From the NCBI GenBank assembly GCA_025403435.1, contig CM046350.1:30905346-30969345 (forward strand): 64,000 nucleotides of DNA, read 5' to 3'. The notes under the pieces are model-generated. The model was not told the DNA's origin, searched no databases, and was given only the letters and a program-made list of their open reading frames with translations. The DNA comes from Artocarpus heterophyllus. Its lineage: Eukaryota > Streptophyta > Magnoliopsida > Rosales > Moraceae. The position numbers were made by a program, and so were the translations under genes. Positions 1-16,101 of the stretch are shown one piece after another (the first letter of the stretch is position 1; every line of letters starts with the position of its first letter).

Positions 1-765
1 ATACAATTTAGCTTCCGTTTACCAATGTGTGGGTGGGAATTTCTTTGATCCAGTACATCTGTTACTGTTAGTTTCATTTTGTTTAGCCGGCATTGTTTGC
101 TTCGACGATCTTCCTTTCGTGGGGATTTCCTTGTGGAAATTTCAGTCTTCTCTTGTGAGATCCTGAAAGTTGGTTTTTCAACGGCGATCCGTTATTGGAA
201 CCTTAAGGTTTGTCTTAGTTTACGAGGAAAAGGATGTTTCAACGATTTTAAAGATGTGTTCTATATTGGATCTTGTTTTCAATTTCAAGTCAACCTGATT
301 GTGTGTGGACCAGCTTTTCTCTGTAGATTTTGTGTTCCCGTTTATGGGTGTTCTACAGGTATTTCAGCAAGACGTGAAAAATTAAAGAATGTAAATAATG
401 TTTTTTATGTAGTTGATATTTTGATGCCTATTGTTGGGTTACTGAGATTCAAATTTATGCTACTGTACTTCTCGCATGGGCAACAATCTCATCCACTTGA
501 AAATTCGTATAAAAGTTGGAAATTCTAATTTCTAATGGAGTCATGAGCAGACATTCGATGAAAAAGTCAAAGGGTTGGAGTGCTTCTAGAGATTTGGGTT
601 ATCAATAATGGAATAACGGAAGATGGATTGCATGATTATATTTCCTTATCACTTTCGTTCTTCTTGTCTTACATTCCCTAAACTTTTTATTTATAGGTGC
701 TGGATAAGACCTTTGTTGCTCCCTTGTGATTGGTGCTCGTGGATTCATATTCTCACGAAATCAAG
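1..765 (+). promoter_or_regulatory. Upstream region and 5' UTR of the delta-COP gene
   Basis: This stretch precedes the delta-COP start codon. A pyrimidine-rich tract ending in TTATAG at 691-696 looks like a splice acceptor, so 697-765 is probably the last non-coding part of the leader, joined to the ATG at 766 after a leader intron. I cannot place the transcription start; it may lie left of the window. An open frame at 79-528 shows no recognisable protein features and is not called. Confidence 0.5.
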
Positions 766-6027
<5,262 letters not shown>

Positions 6028-6713
6028 GTGTAATGTGCCGTTTTTCGCCGTGGATTAAATAGTTCATCTATAGTTCCTCTGTCGACCTTTTTTTTTCTTT
6101 TCTGAAGGTTAAAGATGCCAATTCATTTTTGTTTTAGAGACATGGACATGGGGATGCGTACAAGGATCAAATTGTTTTGGTTATGAAAATATGAACATGA
6201 GGGGACGCCCATAAGAATATTTTGTTATCTTTGTTGGGTGTATTGGCCACTCTTTCTTTGCTTACAAAGTTTTCTTCACGCTCCATTCTCTCTTTCTATT
6301 TTTTTTTTTTTTTTTAAATTAATAAATGAAACATCTGACTAAATTGACACCTGAAAAATTCTACTGCACTAAATTCCCCGTTTAAATATATTAAATAAAT
6401 AGAAAAATTCACCCCGACAACGGCTAATACGAGGTGGCGGTTCGACGCGGCTTGTACAAAGATTGAGGTGTCGTTCCCAGAGCACGCCATAATATTACCC
6501 TAGCAACAGTCAGTTTCACACCTAAAAATGTCTGAAGTGGAGAAGTAGCTCTGCACAAGGTACATAAGGCCTCACAGCGACCAAGAACTGTCCAAGTACC
6601 AGATAATTATCATATCAAGTTTGAATTTGATTTGGATCTATTTAATAATTGTCCTAGTACCAGATAATTTTCAATTCAAGTAAAATAAGAATGGGAGAGA
6701 GAGAGCAAGACAG
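6028..6713 (+). other. delta-COP 3' UTR and following intergenic DNA
   Basis: The 3' UTR follows the TGA at 6025-6027. AT-rich sequence with possible poly(A) signals continues to about 6260; a T homopolymer lies at 6299-6315. I see no gene between there and the microsatellite at 6714. Confidence 0.5.

Positions 6714-6757
<44 letters not shown>
6714..6757. repeat. Compound CA/TA dinucleotide microsatellite
   Basis: A short (CA)n tract passes directly into a longer (TA)n tract, preceded by a GAGA run at about 6696-6705. Confidence 0.95.
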
Positions 6758-6761
<4 letters not shown>

Positions 6762-6949
6762 AAAATTAATAAATAATGTCATGCGTTTTTAAAATTTTTA
6801 ATAAATATATTAAAAAAATTGAGAACAAAAATTCTAAGGCATCGTTACCTTTTTCCCCTCTCTATCTTCTCCTTTCCTCCTTAGTTGGCACAACGATGGC
6901 TAGTGTATTTCCCTAGAAATACAATATTGTCTGATGATATTGGGACATC

Positions 6950-7345
6950 GAGGATGTCATTAGTGATTGAAAAATACAATATTTTTTTAAAAGTATAGTG
7001 TATATCCTCAAAAATCACCGACACAAACTACTTAGAAATACTATCTTGACATAAAAATATAGTATTTTTATGTAAATACAAAAGTTTACTAACAATGTCA
7101 TCAGACCAACGGTTTTTAAGAAATATAAAATTAACTTAAAAATATCGTATTTTTATGTAAATAAAAAAAAATTACTAGCAATGTCATTAGACATCACCAA
7201 TGACCGAAAAATATTATATTAACATGAAAATACAGTATTTCTATGTAAATAAGAAAAATTTATCAATGATATTATCGGATCATCGACGGTTGGAAAATAA
7301 AGTATTAAAGTGGAAATACCATATTTTCATATAAATATAAAAAAA
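6950..7345. repeat. Degenerate ~86-bp tandem repeat
   Basis: A motif of the type AGTATTTTTATGTAAATA recurs at about 7063, 7148, 7236 and 7323, with spacings of 85, 88 and 87 bp. The intervening sequence keeps a related pattern (AATGTCATCAGACATCA-like). About four to five diverged units can be seen. Origin unknown; possibly a decayed minisatellite inside an old transposon. Confidence 0.7.
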
Positions 7346-8267
7346 TTTTGGTAACATCACCAAACATCATTGGCACTGACGATGGCGATGAAAAATTTAC
7401 CTGAAAGCAGTTTTTAAATGGAAAAAATACAACAAGTGTTTAATCATATGTAAGTGCGTAGAAATAAACTAAAATGTGTGTGGCTCTCTCTTTACATACT
7501 ACATTCACATTTACACATATATATTTATTTTTATAACATAGATAAACCAATCACTAAAAAAAAACATAAATATACCGATATATATTTTGCTCATGCACCA
7601 ACAAATAGATTTTATTATACAATTTGTGTATATTTATCAAAGCCCTTAGTTTGACATATAAAATATATATGGGAGCTTTTATGGGAGGACAATTATTTTG
7701 TTATATCGGTAGGTATTTTTATTATAATTATTAAATTAACTTTTTAACAGTTTGATTTATAAGTATGCACGTTAAGAATATGCAGTATGATGTAGAACTG
7801 CATCTAATCATAGATCAAGTCGTTGAAAAATTAACGTAATGGTGAAAATGATAGTTCCTACTTGACAAGGCAAGTATATTTATCCACTATTAGTTTTGCC
7901 AAAAATAGATATGAAACAAAGTTAATATATCTCTTTATGTGCCCAGTTCTTCTTAGTCCCTGTTTTTCTTTGTCTACTTAGGCCAGGGTGACTGTTTATA
8001 TAGAAATTTATTTACCATATTATTTACAATGTAAATAATTATTATTTATCTAATAAATAGATTTAATATGTACATTATTATTACCATCTTGTTTACAATA
8101 TAAATAAATCTTATTTATATAACAAATAAATTATTTATATGATAAATTTGCTATTTGTTATTTACTATTAAATATTTATAAAGTCTATTATTTATTTTAA
8201 AAAGTTTTAAAAATATACTATTTCTCTTATTTTCTCTCATTTTTTTAGGTTAAATTTTAAAAATACC
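7346..8267. other. AT-rich intergenic DNA
   Basis: Very AT-rich sequence with short direct and inverted repeats based on ATTTACAATGTAAATAA around 8000-8170. No coding potential was recognised. Confidence 0.6.
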
Positions 8268-9180
8268 CTCTAAACTATATTACTAATATCCTTTTATCCT
8301 CCAAACTTTAAAATGTGTAATTTAATCCCCTTAACCTTAAAAAGGCATCAACGTTACCCTGTTGTTCTGTTAGTTTACGCTTATGTGGCAATAACTTTAC
8401 GATATCAAAATCTATTTTAAAGAATAAAACTCAATTATCAGTGAAAAATTAGTAAAAAAACGTTTGCTGAGAGTATTTTGAAATTGAACAAAACAGCACA
8501 GACCCACTACAATATCTCCAAAATAGTAAAAAAGTTTGTTGAAAATATTCTGAAATTAAATAAAACAACGAAAACCCATTACAATGTCTCCAATTTGGCT
8601 GCTTCAGTGAAGCACATATCAGAGAACACATCTCTAAAATACCAAAGCTTCTAACTCATACTCCAATTGAAGCATAGATCTGAACCTCTTGTAGGAATCC
8701 GAAAATACACCAAGGACGACGATAGAGAGAAGAATCACTGTAGCATTAGACCCGTGTGGTCATGGATCTGGCCGGAGTCTGAGCTTTTGGCACCGACTGT
8801 CGGTGACGTTCTTCAAAGTTAGGACAATATATACTGTGTTTTTTTTTTTTTTTTAGTTGAACTCATTCTTAATTGATTTCATCAGATCCATAGAGACAAA
8901 CCTATGGTATGTGTTTTCCAAGATCGACGAAGATGGGAGAAGGATGGAAATAGGAAAATAGCATTAAGCCTTTTTTTTAATTTTAGTATTTTTTTAATGG
9001 CAAATAAGGTTCATATTTAAAAATAGATTTTAATATTATAAACTCATTGCCACGTAAGCATAACTAACAGAACTGTGACAGAGGGGGTAATGTTGTTGAC
9101 GTTTCATAGTTTAAAAAAATTAAATGACATATTTTAAAGTTTAAGGGACAAATTAATATTAATGATATAGTTAATTTCCT
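8268..9180. mobile_element. Non-autonomous inverted-repeat DNA element (MITE or MULE-like)
   Basis: Roughly 8268-8430 is the reverse complement of roughly 9000-9180, with scattered mismatches. Landmarks: CTCCAAACTTTAAAATGTG on the left against a diverged inverted copy near 9130-9150; TTCTGTTAGTTTACGCTTATGTGG on the left against CCACGTAAGCATAACTAACAG on the right. The centre (8431-8999) contains no transposase. Exact ends and a target-site duplication could not be fixed, so the superfamily is uncertain; long imperfect inverted repeats of this kind occur in Mutator-like non-autonomous elements. Confidence 0.7.
8449..8594. repeat. Two-copy ~73-bp tandem duplication
   Basis: AGTAAAAAAACGTTTGCTGA through ATCTCCAAAAT (8449-8522) is repeated with about 80 percent identity at 8523-8594, inside the inverted-repeat element. 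Confidence 0.8.
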
Positions 9181-9654
9181 TTTTTTACGCCGAAAATCCT
9201 AACAACCCACATTTTTATAGATATATAGATATAGATTAAAAACTTCAATTTGTGGACCAAAAACAGTAAACCTGTTTAAAAAGAGGGTACTAATGAAGGC
9301 ACTTTAATTCTCAATCTAAAGCTGATACGCACTTAAGAAGCTGGAGACTAGTAGTCATTACAATACAGGGCATATAGCCCATGTCGTAAACGTGACAATT
9401 TTAAATACTTAGGACATGTTTTGTACACTGTATTATATTGTATTCTATTGTATTGTATTGTATTGTATTACATTGCATTGTATTGTATTAGTATTATACA
9501 ATACATTGTTTGGTTTTACACCGTATTAATATGTTGTATAACATTATACAATGTTTGTTTACTAACGTATTGTATTGTATTAATATTTAAACTATAAATA
9601 TAGTAAATTTAGGTCTAGTTTTAGGGTCAAATTTTAAGTTCAAGTTCAAGGTTG

Positions 9655-9795
9655 GGATTTGAGACTATGATCGGAGTCGAGATTCGAGATCGGGGTCAGG
9701 ATCGGGGTCGGGACTTGTGTTAGTATAAAAATCAAAAATAAAAAATACCACATAAAATTAAAAATCAAAAATCAAAAATCAAAAATCAAAAATAT
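9655..9795. repeat. Subterminal minisatellites of the Harbinger element
   Basis: At 9661-9718 a GATCGGGGTC-like unit repeats several times; at 9757-9791 the 7-bp unit AAAAATC repeats. Both lie just inside the left end and are non-coding. Confidence 0.75.
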
Positions 9796-10069
9796 CAATA
9801 TAAAAATAAAAAATCAATAATATTAATACATGATGGTACTACGTCTATTAAAAGAAAATACCACATAAAATTTGAATTGACTTGGACAAAACGAAAATTA
9901 AAATAGAATGCCATAATTGAAAATAAGTCTCAAACACAAATCAAATACTAAATAGTATAGATTCCTAGCAAGATGTAAAAACAAAATATTGTAGCATGTT
10001 AAATGTTTAAGTCATTAACCACTTAATGTTCTCAAAAGCAGGTTAGTTTCACAAAACTAAGCCACTCTA

Positions 10070-11092
10070 TCATGGATGTCGTATCTCTCTCATGATTCTC
10101 CTCACAAATGTCCAACGCAATGATGCATCAATTGACATAAATGTTGCCACATATTGTGGTTTCTCTAAAATGTATGTTAAGACATCGAGTTGATCCTCAT
10201 CTGAGAGTCCCATGTTTTTCAACTCCAAAGCAATGTCCTTTCCATCGCCATTTCCTTGAACAAGTCGCTCACTAATTAGTCTCATTTGCTCAAATGATTG
10301 CTCAAACATTTTCTTGAATGAGGATGCAATTTCCAACATTCTGTCATCTGAGCGTGATCTTTTCTTCCGATTAGATGATCTAGACGATGTTTGATTCACT
10401 GACCTTGTATCATCATTTTCTGTAGCATCATCAGCTTCTTGATCCATATGATCAACCATATTTGCTGGTGTTTCGACTCCTCGACCAATTGCTCTATCTT
10501 TTCCAAAGATATTAGCCAACCTTTCATAAATTGGAAAACTCTTGTTCCTCCAGCCTTCTGCATCCTTGTTATTCTACAAGATAGTTCAATATATAGTAAT
10601 TAATTCTCATGAAAAAATACTAGTGATTTGAACATAAAAAATATAAGGCAAAGAACCAACCAACCTGAACATAATTCAACCACACTTGGTCGTTTTCACA
10701 TTCCACACATTTTTTATATCATTCCATCCAAACCCACTTCTGTTCAACATGTCATATACTATTCCATATTGCTTTTTCAACATCCGTATCTTGTTCTCAA
10801 TGTGTGGATTAGCTTTCAAGTCACAATTTGGAATCAATTTTACTAGTGCAATCTCTATCTCTTTCAATGTTCCCGATTTGAAGCTCCCATTATCACAACG
10901 ATTACCACATTTGACAACAACATCCTCAAGTACAGTCAATAAGGCATCCTCTTCAAATTTACTCCATGTCCGTCTAGAATTTTTTTTGCCACTTTGTAAA
11001 CTGATTTGGCTGCTAGCCCCAATATCCATACCTGAATATGAAATAAAATACATATTAGAGTAAACCAATTCTTTTGTATCAAGTTTAGTCAT
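10070..11092 (-). pseudogene. Harbinger Myb/SANT-like accessory protein (ORF1), frameshifted
   Basis: In PIF/Harbinger elements this nuclear protein binds the transposon ends and helps the transposase reach the nucleus and the DNA. The N-terminal part (11092 down to ~10676) contains a trihelix/Myb-like domain: RRTWSKFEEDALLTVLEDVV, then NKIRMLKKQYGIVYDMLNRSGFGWND. The expected continuation (VECENDQVWLNYVQ) is in another frame, so about one base was gained or lost in the A run at ~10716-10721. An intron at 10574-10664 (GTTGGT...TTGTAG) joins to NNKDAEGWRNKSFPIYERL. The C-terminal part (10519-10070) has a basic stretch RKKRSRSDDRMLEIASSF and a conserved helical tail ending at the stop near 10070. 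It sits downstream of the transposase on the same strand, as is usual. Confidence 0.82.
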
Positions 11093-11710
11093 TCAATATC
11101 ATTCAATATCATTTTCATTAGTGGCATGTGGTACCATTCTCCATTTGATGCCCATCACTAAATTAAACATCAAATAGTGCTAATTTAATCACAATTCACA
11201 AGCAAGAATATATGTAATCATGGCTACATTATCATTGACAATTTTTGGCATTCCCCACTAGCCCCTAATTTAAGGAAAAGTTCATCATATCAAACAATCA
11301 ACTGGGGAAGATTTTGTATATATTGAGCTATATAAGCCAATAGCTAGCAAGTATTGGTTGCATAAGATTATGGAGTACATGGCATTGATAAATGCAAGGC
11401 TGGTGATTATTTTCTTTTTCGTTTCCTGTTCCTTCAATTTATGCTACCGAATGTATTTCTGATTGAAGATGGGAAGTCAATTTGGTAAGGAAACAGATTT
11501 AGTACAAACCATAATATACACAATGCAACTAAAAAACAACATAAACACCATTAAAAAACAGTTATTTTCACATATTTCTAGTCAGTCTCTTTACATTCTC
11601 ATTTATTACATCACTAATTTAGCATCAACAAAACAAAAACCATAACAAAAAAAAAAAAACAAAAAAACTTAGTCTAGGTTAAAGACTTGGATAGTCAGAC
11701 AAAACAAAAA

Positions 11711-13211
11711 CTAAGGACCCCTATGTTGCCTCCATTCATTATACATTTGCATAGCCAAATTATTTCTCCATTCAGCCCAGTCAGTTGAAGAGTCTATCGT
11801 GCTAATAATCTCTTCTTCCTCATTCTCCTCTTCTTCCACTTCCTCCTCTTGAGCAGTTTGATTAACATATCTTTGTCTTTGCCTTCTTCTTAGATTATCC
11901 AATTCCTGTTCAGCCGGATCTATTGACATCTCTCTCCTAATCAGATTATGTAAAAGACAGCAAGCTGTGATTATCCGAAATTGGGTTTTAACTGGGAAAA
12001 AGGATGGGCTCCTCAAGATAGACCATCGAACCTTCAACAAGCCGAAGCATCTCTCTATCACATTTCTAGCAGATGCATGTTCATGTTAAAATACTCCTTA
12101 TGGTTTTGAGGGAGATCGCCTTCCCACTCTTTTAAATGGTACCGAGTCCCTCTATAAGGTGATAGAAAGCCTTCACTATTAGCATATCCAGCATCTACCA
12201 AATAGTAGCAACCTAAAGTGAAAAGTTAATGAAGAAATTTTAGTTTAAAAGAAATTTATGTCTTCAAAAATTCAAGATGTCTAACCACTACAATTTACCT
12301 CTTGGAACCTTCAATCCATTTGGCCTACTAATGGCATCACGGAGTACTCTAGAATCGGATGCTGAGCCCTCCCATCCCGCCAATACAAATATGAACTTCA
12401 TATCTCTAGAACAAACTCCTAGTACATTTGTTGCAACATTGCCCTTTCTTGTCCTATACCTGCCCTTGTCTCTTTCGCGCACCCTCACAGGAATGTAAGT
12501 CCCATCTAATGCCCCTAAGCAATTCTAAACATGGAAAAGAAAACACAACTTAGTACAAAGCCTATCACATTGTCATCAAACCTATAAATATTAGAATCAT
12601 ACCTTAAAACATTTCCATCTATTATTAGTGCAATCGGCAGGCACGGGATCCGGCACGGGAAGAAGAATATCATGTAATCTTAAAACTCCATGTAGTATTG
12701 AATTAAAATATCTACTAATCGTTTCCCCCGACCTCTTAAATCTACTTCCAATTGTACGGTTCTTTACATGATGGGCAAGTGTATGCACAAACATAGCTAC
12801 TTGCTCCTCCACAGTAACTAAACCATCATTTTTTACTCCTCCATTAGTACGAAGTGATTCGCATAATATTCCAAAAGTCCTTCTATTCATTCTTAGTTGG
12901 CTCACACACATTACATCACTATCTCTTATAAGACTATTTACATATTGCAATCGTGTCTCATGACTAACAAATGTGCGATTTTGAAGAATAGATTTCCTAT
13001 AACGCCTGTCTACCATGTCATACATCCACAGTATCATCATGCACATAGTCATCATTTGCATATGCCACAACCTCATAATAAGAAATATAATCACGTTCCT
13101 TTGTGCCATATCCATATCTATAAATAATAAAAAGGAATCACTCGTAAGAAATTGTAACACAAACACAATGAGAAACATGCACACATAAATCAACATATTA
13201 AATTCCATCAC
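11711..13211 (-). pseudogene. HARBI1-like DDE transposase, single frameshift
   Basis: This is the cut-and-paste transposase of the element, with a three-exon reading by splice consensus: 13211-12603, 12524-12299, 12212-11711. Exon 1 carries the N-terminal helical DNA-binding part (RMNRRTFGILCESLR, FKRSGETISRYF). Exon 2 carries the first catalytic Asp in [10 protein letters not shown] and the second in [11 protein letters not shown]. Exon 3 carries VDAGYANSEGFLSPYRGTRYH and the catalytic Glu in IERCFGLLKVRW. Near 12080 one base is missing relative to the conserved reading, which shifts into a stop shortly before the third catalytic residue. The C-terminus is acidic (EEEVEEEENEEEE). The true start is uncertain: ATGs at the left of exon 1 lie in a Met-rich stretch with no conservation I can judge. 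One disruption in ~500 codons suggests recent inactivation. Confidence 0.88.
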
Positions 13212-13820
13212 TGACTACCCAATTTGTAATACAACGTTGATGATTCATTGTAAGGAGAAATATATCTCATAACATGATGTATGATACAGACACCAATTTA
13301 AACCTAAATAGCTAGCTTTTTTATTACAACAAAATCGACACCAACAAACAATTGTTTTTATCTTTAAAAACAAATGAAAAGCTCAAGAGAAAATAGTGTA
13401 CAGCGGACTCCACAAACAAACATCAAGGGTACATTAAATATCAAGCATGTGAGAGTTTTAATATATTTTTAACTGAAAAGTTTGTTAGAACTAACTAATG
13501 CCAAACAGGCTACAATTGGGATTTTGGCCGCCTTCAGAATTCAATAACTTAGCTACTAGGATGGCTGATAACCTTTGAGCAGTTTTAGTATTTGCTTAAC
13601 TTTGAGTAATGTAAAAGTAGGAAGCTATTTAAGAAGCTATGGTTTAGATTTTCTGGCTTGAAAACAAAATTTTAGTTGGTTTATCCTGAAACTCTAGAAC
13701 CCAAAATTTAGTTCAGTTGAGATTCCTATAGGATTTTTTTTCCCTTTTTTAACATCTTCATGAGAAATTTCAAAACCAAGGTGGTGTGTAAAATTGGTTC
13801 TCTTTTTTCCTGTTTCTCAG

Positions 13821-14275
13821 GACACTTGACATCCAAAAGTGATGTTTATAGCTTTGGAGTGGTTCTACTAGAGATCTTAATGGGAAGAAGATCGATGGAC
13901 AAGAAGCGGCCTAGTGGAGAACAGAACTTGGTGGCATGGGCTCGGCCATAGTTGGCTGAAAAGAGAAAGCTTTACCAACTAGTGGATCCTAGATTGGAAC
14001 TGAATTATTCCCTTAAAGGGGTACAAAAAGTGTCTCAGTTGGCTCACAATTGCCTCAGTAGGGACCCGAAATCGCGCCCCACCATGGACGAAGTTGTGAA
14101 GGTTCTCACTCCATTGCAAGACCTCAATGACCTTGCTATCTTGTCGTACCACTCTCGCATGTCCCAACAAGGTCGACGCAAGAAGAAATCGGATGGAGCT
14201 CAGTACATCACATACACACAATCCAAAAGCATGAGAGATTCTCCATTAAATACTGGGAAGCAGCAAAATAGATGA
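13821..14275 (+). pseudogene. Captured 3' exon of a receptor-like cytoplasmic kinase (RLCK VII/PBL-like)
   Basis: The exon follows an intact splice acceptor (TTTCTCAG, ending 13820) and reads [20 protein letters not shown], kinase subdomain IX with its Asp, then [22 protein letters not shown], an in-frame TAG at 13949-13951 replacing the usual Tyr, then KVSQLAHNCLSRDPKSRPTM (subdomain XI with its Arg). The tail LNDLAILSYHSR...QQGRRKKKSDG is typical of plant RLCK VII proteins. The catalytic loop and ATP-binding lobe are absent. Upstream intron and downstream 3' UTR-like sequence (to about 14660) are retained, so the piece was taken as genomic DNA, not cDNA. It lies inside the Harbinger element, antisense to the transposase. 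It is not functional as a kinase. Confidence 0.87.
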
Positions 14276-15012
14276 GAAAGGGCAGTGAAAATGAAACACA
14301 AACTAAAAGGTTGAGGACTTGGGATGACAGCTTTTGTTGACCGGATTGTGTGAAGATAGTATTTCAAGCTTATATAATTTTTTTGGGGTGTTTTGAAATT
14401 TGCCTGAGCTAGGGGACAAGTGGAAAAAAAAAGGGAAGATGCGTGCATCATTTTCCTTTTGTTTTCCTTTAGACCCTTTTACATTTAGAGATCTAACCAT
14501 CAATTGGAACCATGCTCACGATTTGCCTGTGTTGTATGTAATTGAGCTATATCTCTTGTAATTAGATAAAACCTTTCCCATTTTTATATTTCCATCTACT
14601 TTAATGTTTAGCTGTTCTTGAGTTCTGGGAATTAGTATTTTCATGTCATTATGTTTAGTTAAACTATCTCTCTTTAATTTCTTTGCCTCTAGTTGGACGG
14701 CCAATGAGACAGCAAAATATGATGGAAGACATATTGGTAGTATGAATGCAACATATTTTTGAGGCAGAACCTTGTTCTACAGTGGGCCATAAAAAACCTT
14801 TGGCATCAAGTAAAGTCATGCCAAAAAAGGAAAAAAAAAAAGAAAAAAAAAGAGCTGCATCAGCAAGGTATTGTTCAATCAAAGTCAGGAAAATTCTCTT
14901 CACACAATGACTGGAAAACAAACAAAGCATGACTTGTGCTGAGCATAAGCATCCATGACATATGCATTACGCTTTCTGTAAATGGTTTTGAATTAGCTGT
15001 TACTATATGCAG

Positions 15013-15103
15013 GTACACCAATTATGAGAGTCGAAAAGCTCAAGAATTATCAAAAAATCCTCGTGCATCACTTCTTTTCTACTGGGAGGGTTTAAATCGG
15101 CAA
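15013..15103 (+). pseudogene. PDX3: Captured single exon of pyridoxamine/pyridoxine 5'-phosphate oxidase
   Basis: The exon is bounded by an acceptor (TATATGCAG ending 15012) and a donor (GTAAAC at 15104). It encodes [20 protein letters not shown] followed by [11 protein letters not shown]. This is the conserved FMN-binding region of the oxidase of the vitamin B6 salvage pathway, where the plant enzyme forms pyridoxal phosphate in plastids. No neighbouring exons of the gene were found. Flanking intron-like DNA shows capture at DNA level. It has the same orientation as the kinase piece and lies inside the Harbinger element. Confidence 0.85.
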
Positions 15104-15407
15104 GTAAACCATATTTAAAATGGTCAGACACATCTGACAACTGTTTACCAACAAATAGATTTTGAAAATGGAGTTATTATAGAACATTCCTGTGTAACTT
15201 GGATATGGAAAACCATTGTGGTTGTCTGACTTCATAGAGATAAAGTTAAGAAAAAAATTGATCAAAACAAATGCAATACTACAATTGTTAAATGACCAAC
15301 AAAACAATAGAGATAACAGAGCAAGAATGATAGTCATCAGAAATGGCAAACATACACAAAAGGGAAGAAGCAACACATTAAACAGACCCAGAATCATAAA
15401 TTTTATC

Positions 15408-15600
15408 TACTTGCAGACCCAGAATAGTAAAAATGAAAAAAACACAATGAAAAAACAATGAAAAATGACAATGAGAAACAATGAAAAAAAACACAGGCGA
15501 AGCTTGAAAAAAACACAATGAAAAAAAAAGATAAAGTTAAAAATCACGGCATGACCAAGGCGGAACAAACAATGAAATAAAAAACACACAATGAGAAACC
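15408..15600. repeat. A-rich low-complexity ACAATGAAAAA repeat
   Basis: Variants of ACAATGAAAAA and ACAATGAGAAA recur about ten times. Short open frames here are Phe-rich artefacts. Confidence 0.7.
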
Positions 15601-15603
15601 AAT

Positions 15604-15880
15604 CTAGTTTACATGAATAGAGAATCGAAGCTTGAAAAATTCACAATCACGGATCGAAATACTCAGATCAAAAGCGACAACAATGGATCCAGTCCCTGCA
15701 CTTTCAAAAGAAAAAGAAGGAAAACCAAAGGAAGCACTTACTCGGCCTGAGTTGAGGAGTTGACTCGATAGCGAAGCGAAAGCGATCAATCCGAGCAGAA
15801 GAAGCAGAGGAATCAAAAGAAACAGCGACTCCAAAAGACTAAAACCCTAGCAGAGAGAGAGAGAGTTGCAGAGAGAGAGT
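15604..15880 (-). promoter_or_regulatory. Candidate promoter-proximal leader on the minus strand
   Basis: Read on the minus strand, a CTCTCTCTCT-rich tract (15850-15880) is followed by a GC-richer segment and a good splice donor (GTAAGTG near 15740). This looks like a non-coding first exon of a plant gene. It could be the leader of the transposase transcript, which lies in the same direction 2.4 kb away, or part of a third captured gene. A frame at 15834-15604 starting MESLFLLIPLLLLLG is present but has no family I recognise. Confidence 0.4.
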
Positions 15881-16101
15881 TGCACAGAGAGACTTCCCGT
15901 TGAGAGAGAAAACGAATACCACACAAATGAGTTTTGAGTAAATAATACGGGCTTTTTTTGGTGTATTATGTAATACAGTATGTATTGTATTAAATTGACA
16001 TCTTGTATTATTTTATACAATACATTATTAATATCAAACATTGTATTATTTTAAAATAATACAATACAAAGTTCTAATACGGTATATCAAACGAGGCCTT
16101 A

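Larger units (their letters stand above)
9412..16098 (-). mobile_element. PIF/Harbinger DNA transposon with captured host gene fragments
   Basis: The element starts GGACATGTTTTGTACACTG and its right end, read on the minus strand, starts GGCCTCGTTTGATATACCG. These are related imperfect terminal inverted repeats of the PIF/Harbinger type, and each is flanked by TTA (9409-9411 and 16099-16101), the 3-bp duplication characteristic of this superfamily. Both ends carry subterminal repeats of TTGTATTGTATT (9430-9590 and 15960-16080). Inside, on the minus strand, are the two genes expected of the family: a DDE transposase (11711-13211) and a Myb/SANT protein (10070-11092). On the plus strand between transposase and right end are two host gene fragments. 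At 6.7 kb it is of ordinary length for an autonomous plant element, but both genes are frameshifted. Confidence 0.88.

Noticed and set aside
79..528. 149-aa open frame upstream of delta-COP
   Set aside because: No domain, no homologous pattern, poor codon pattern; it lies in the leader/promoter region of the gene.
13821..14275. Functional kinase gene
   Set aside because: Only the C-terminal part of the domain, with an in-frame stop; catalytic loop absent.
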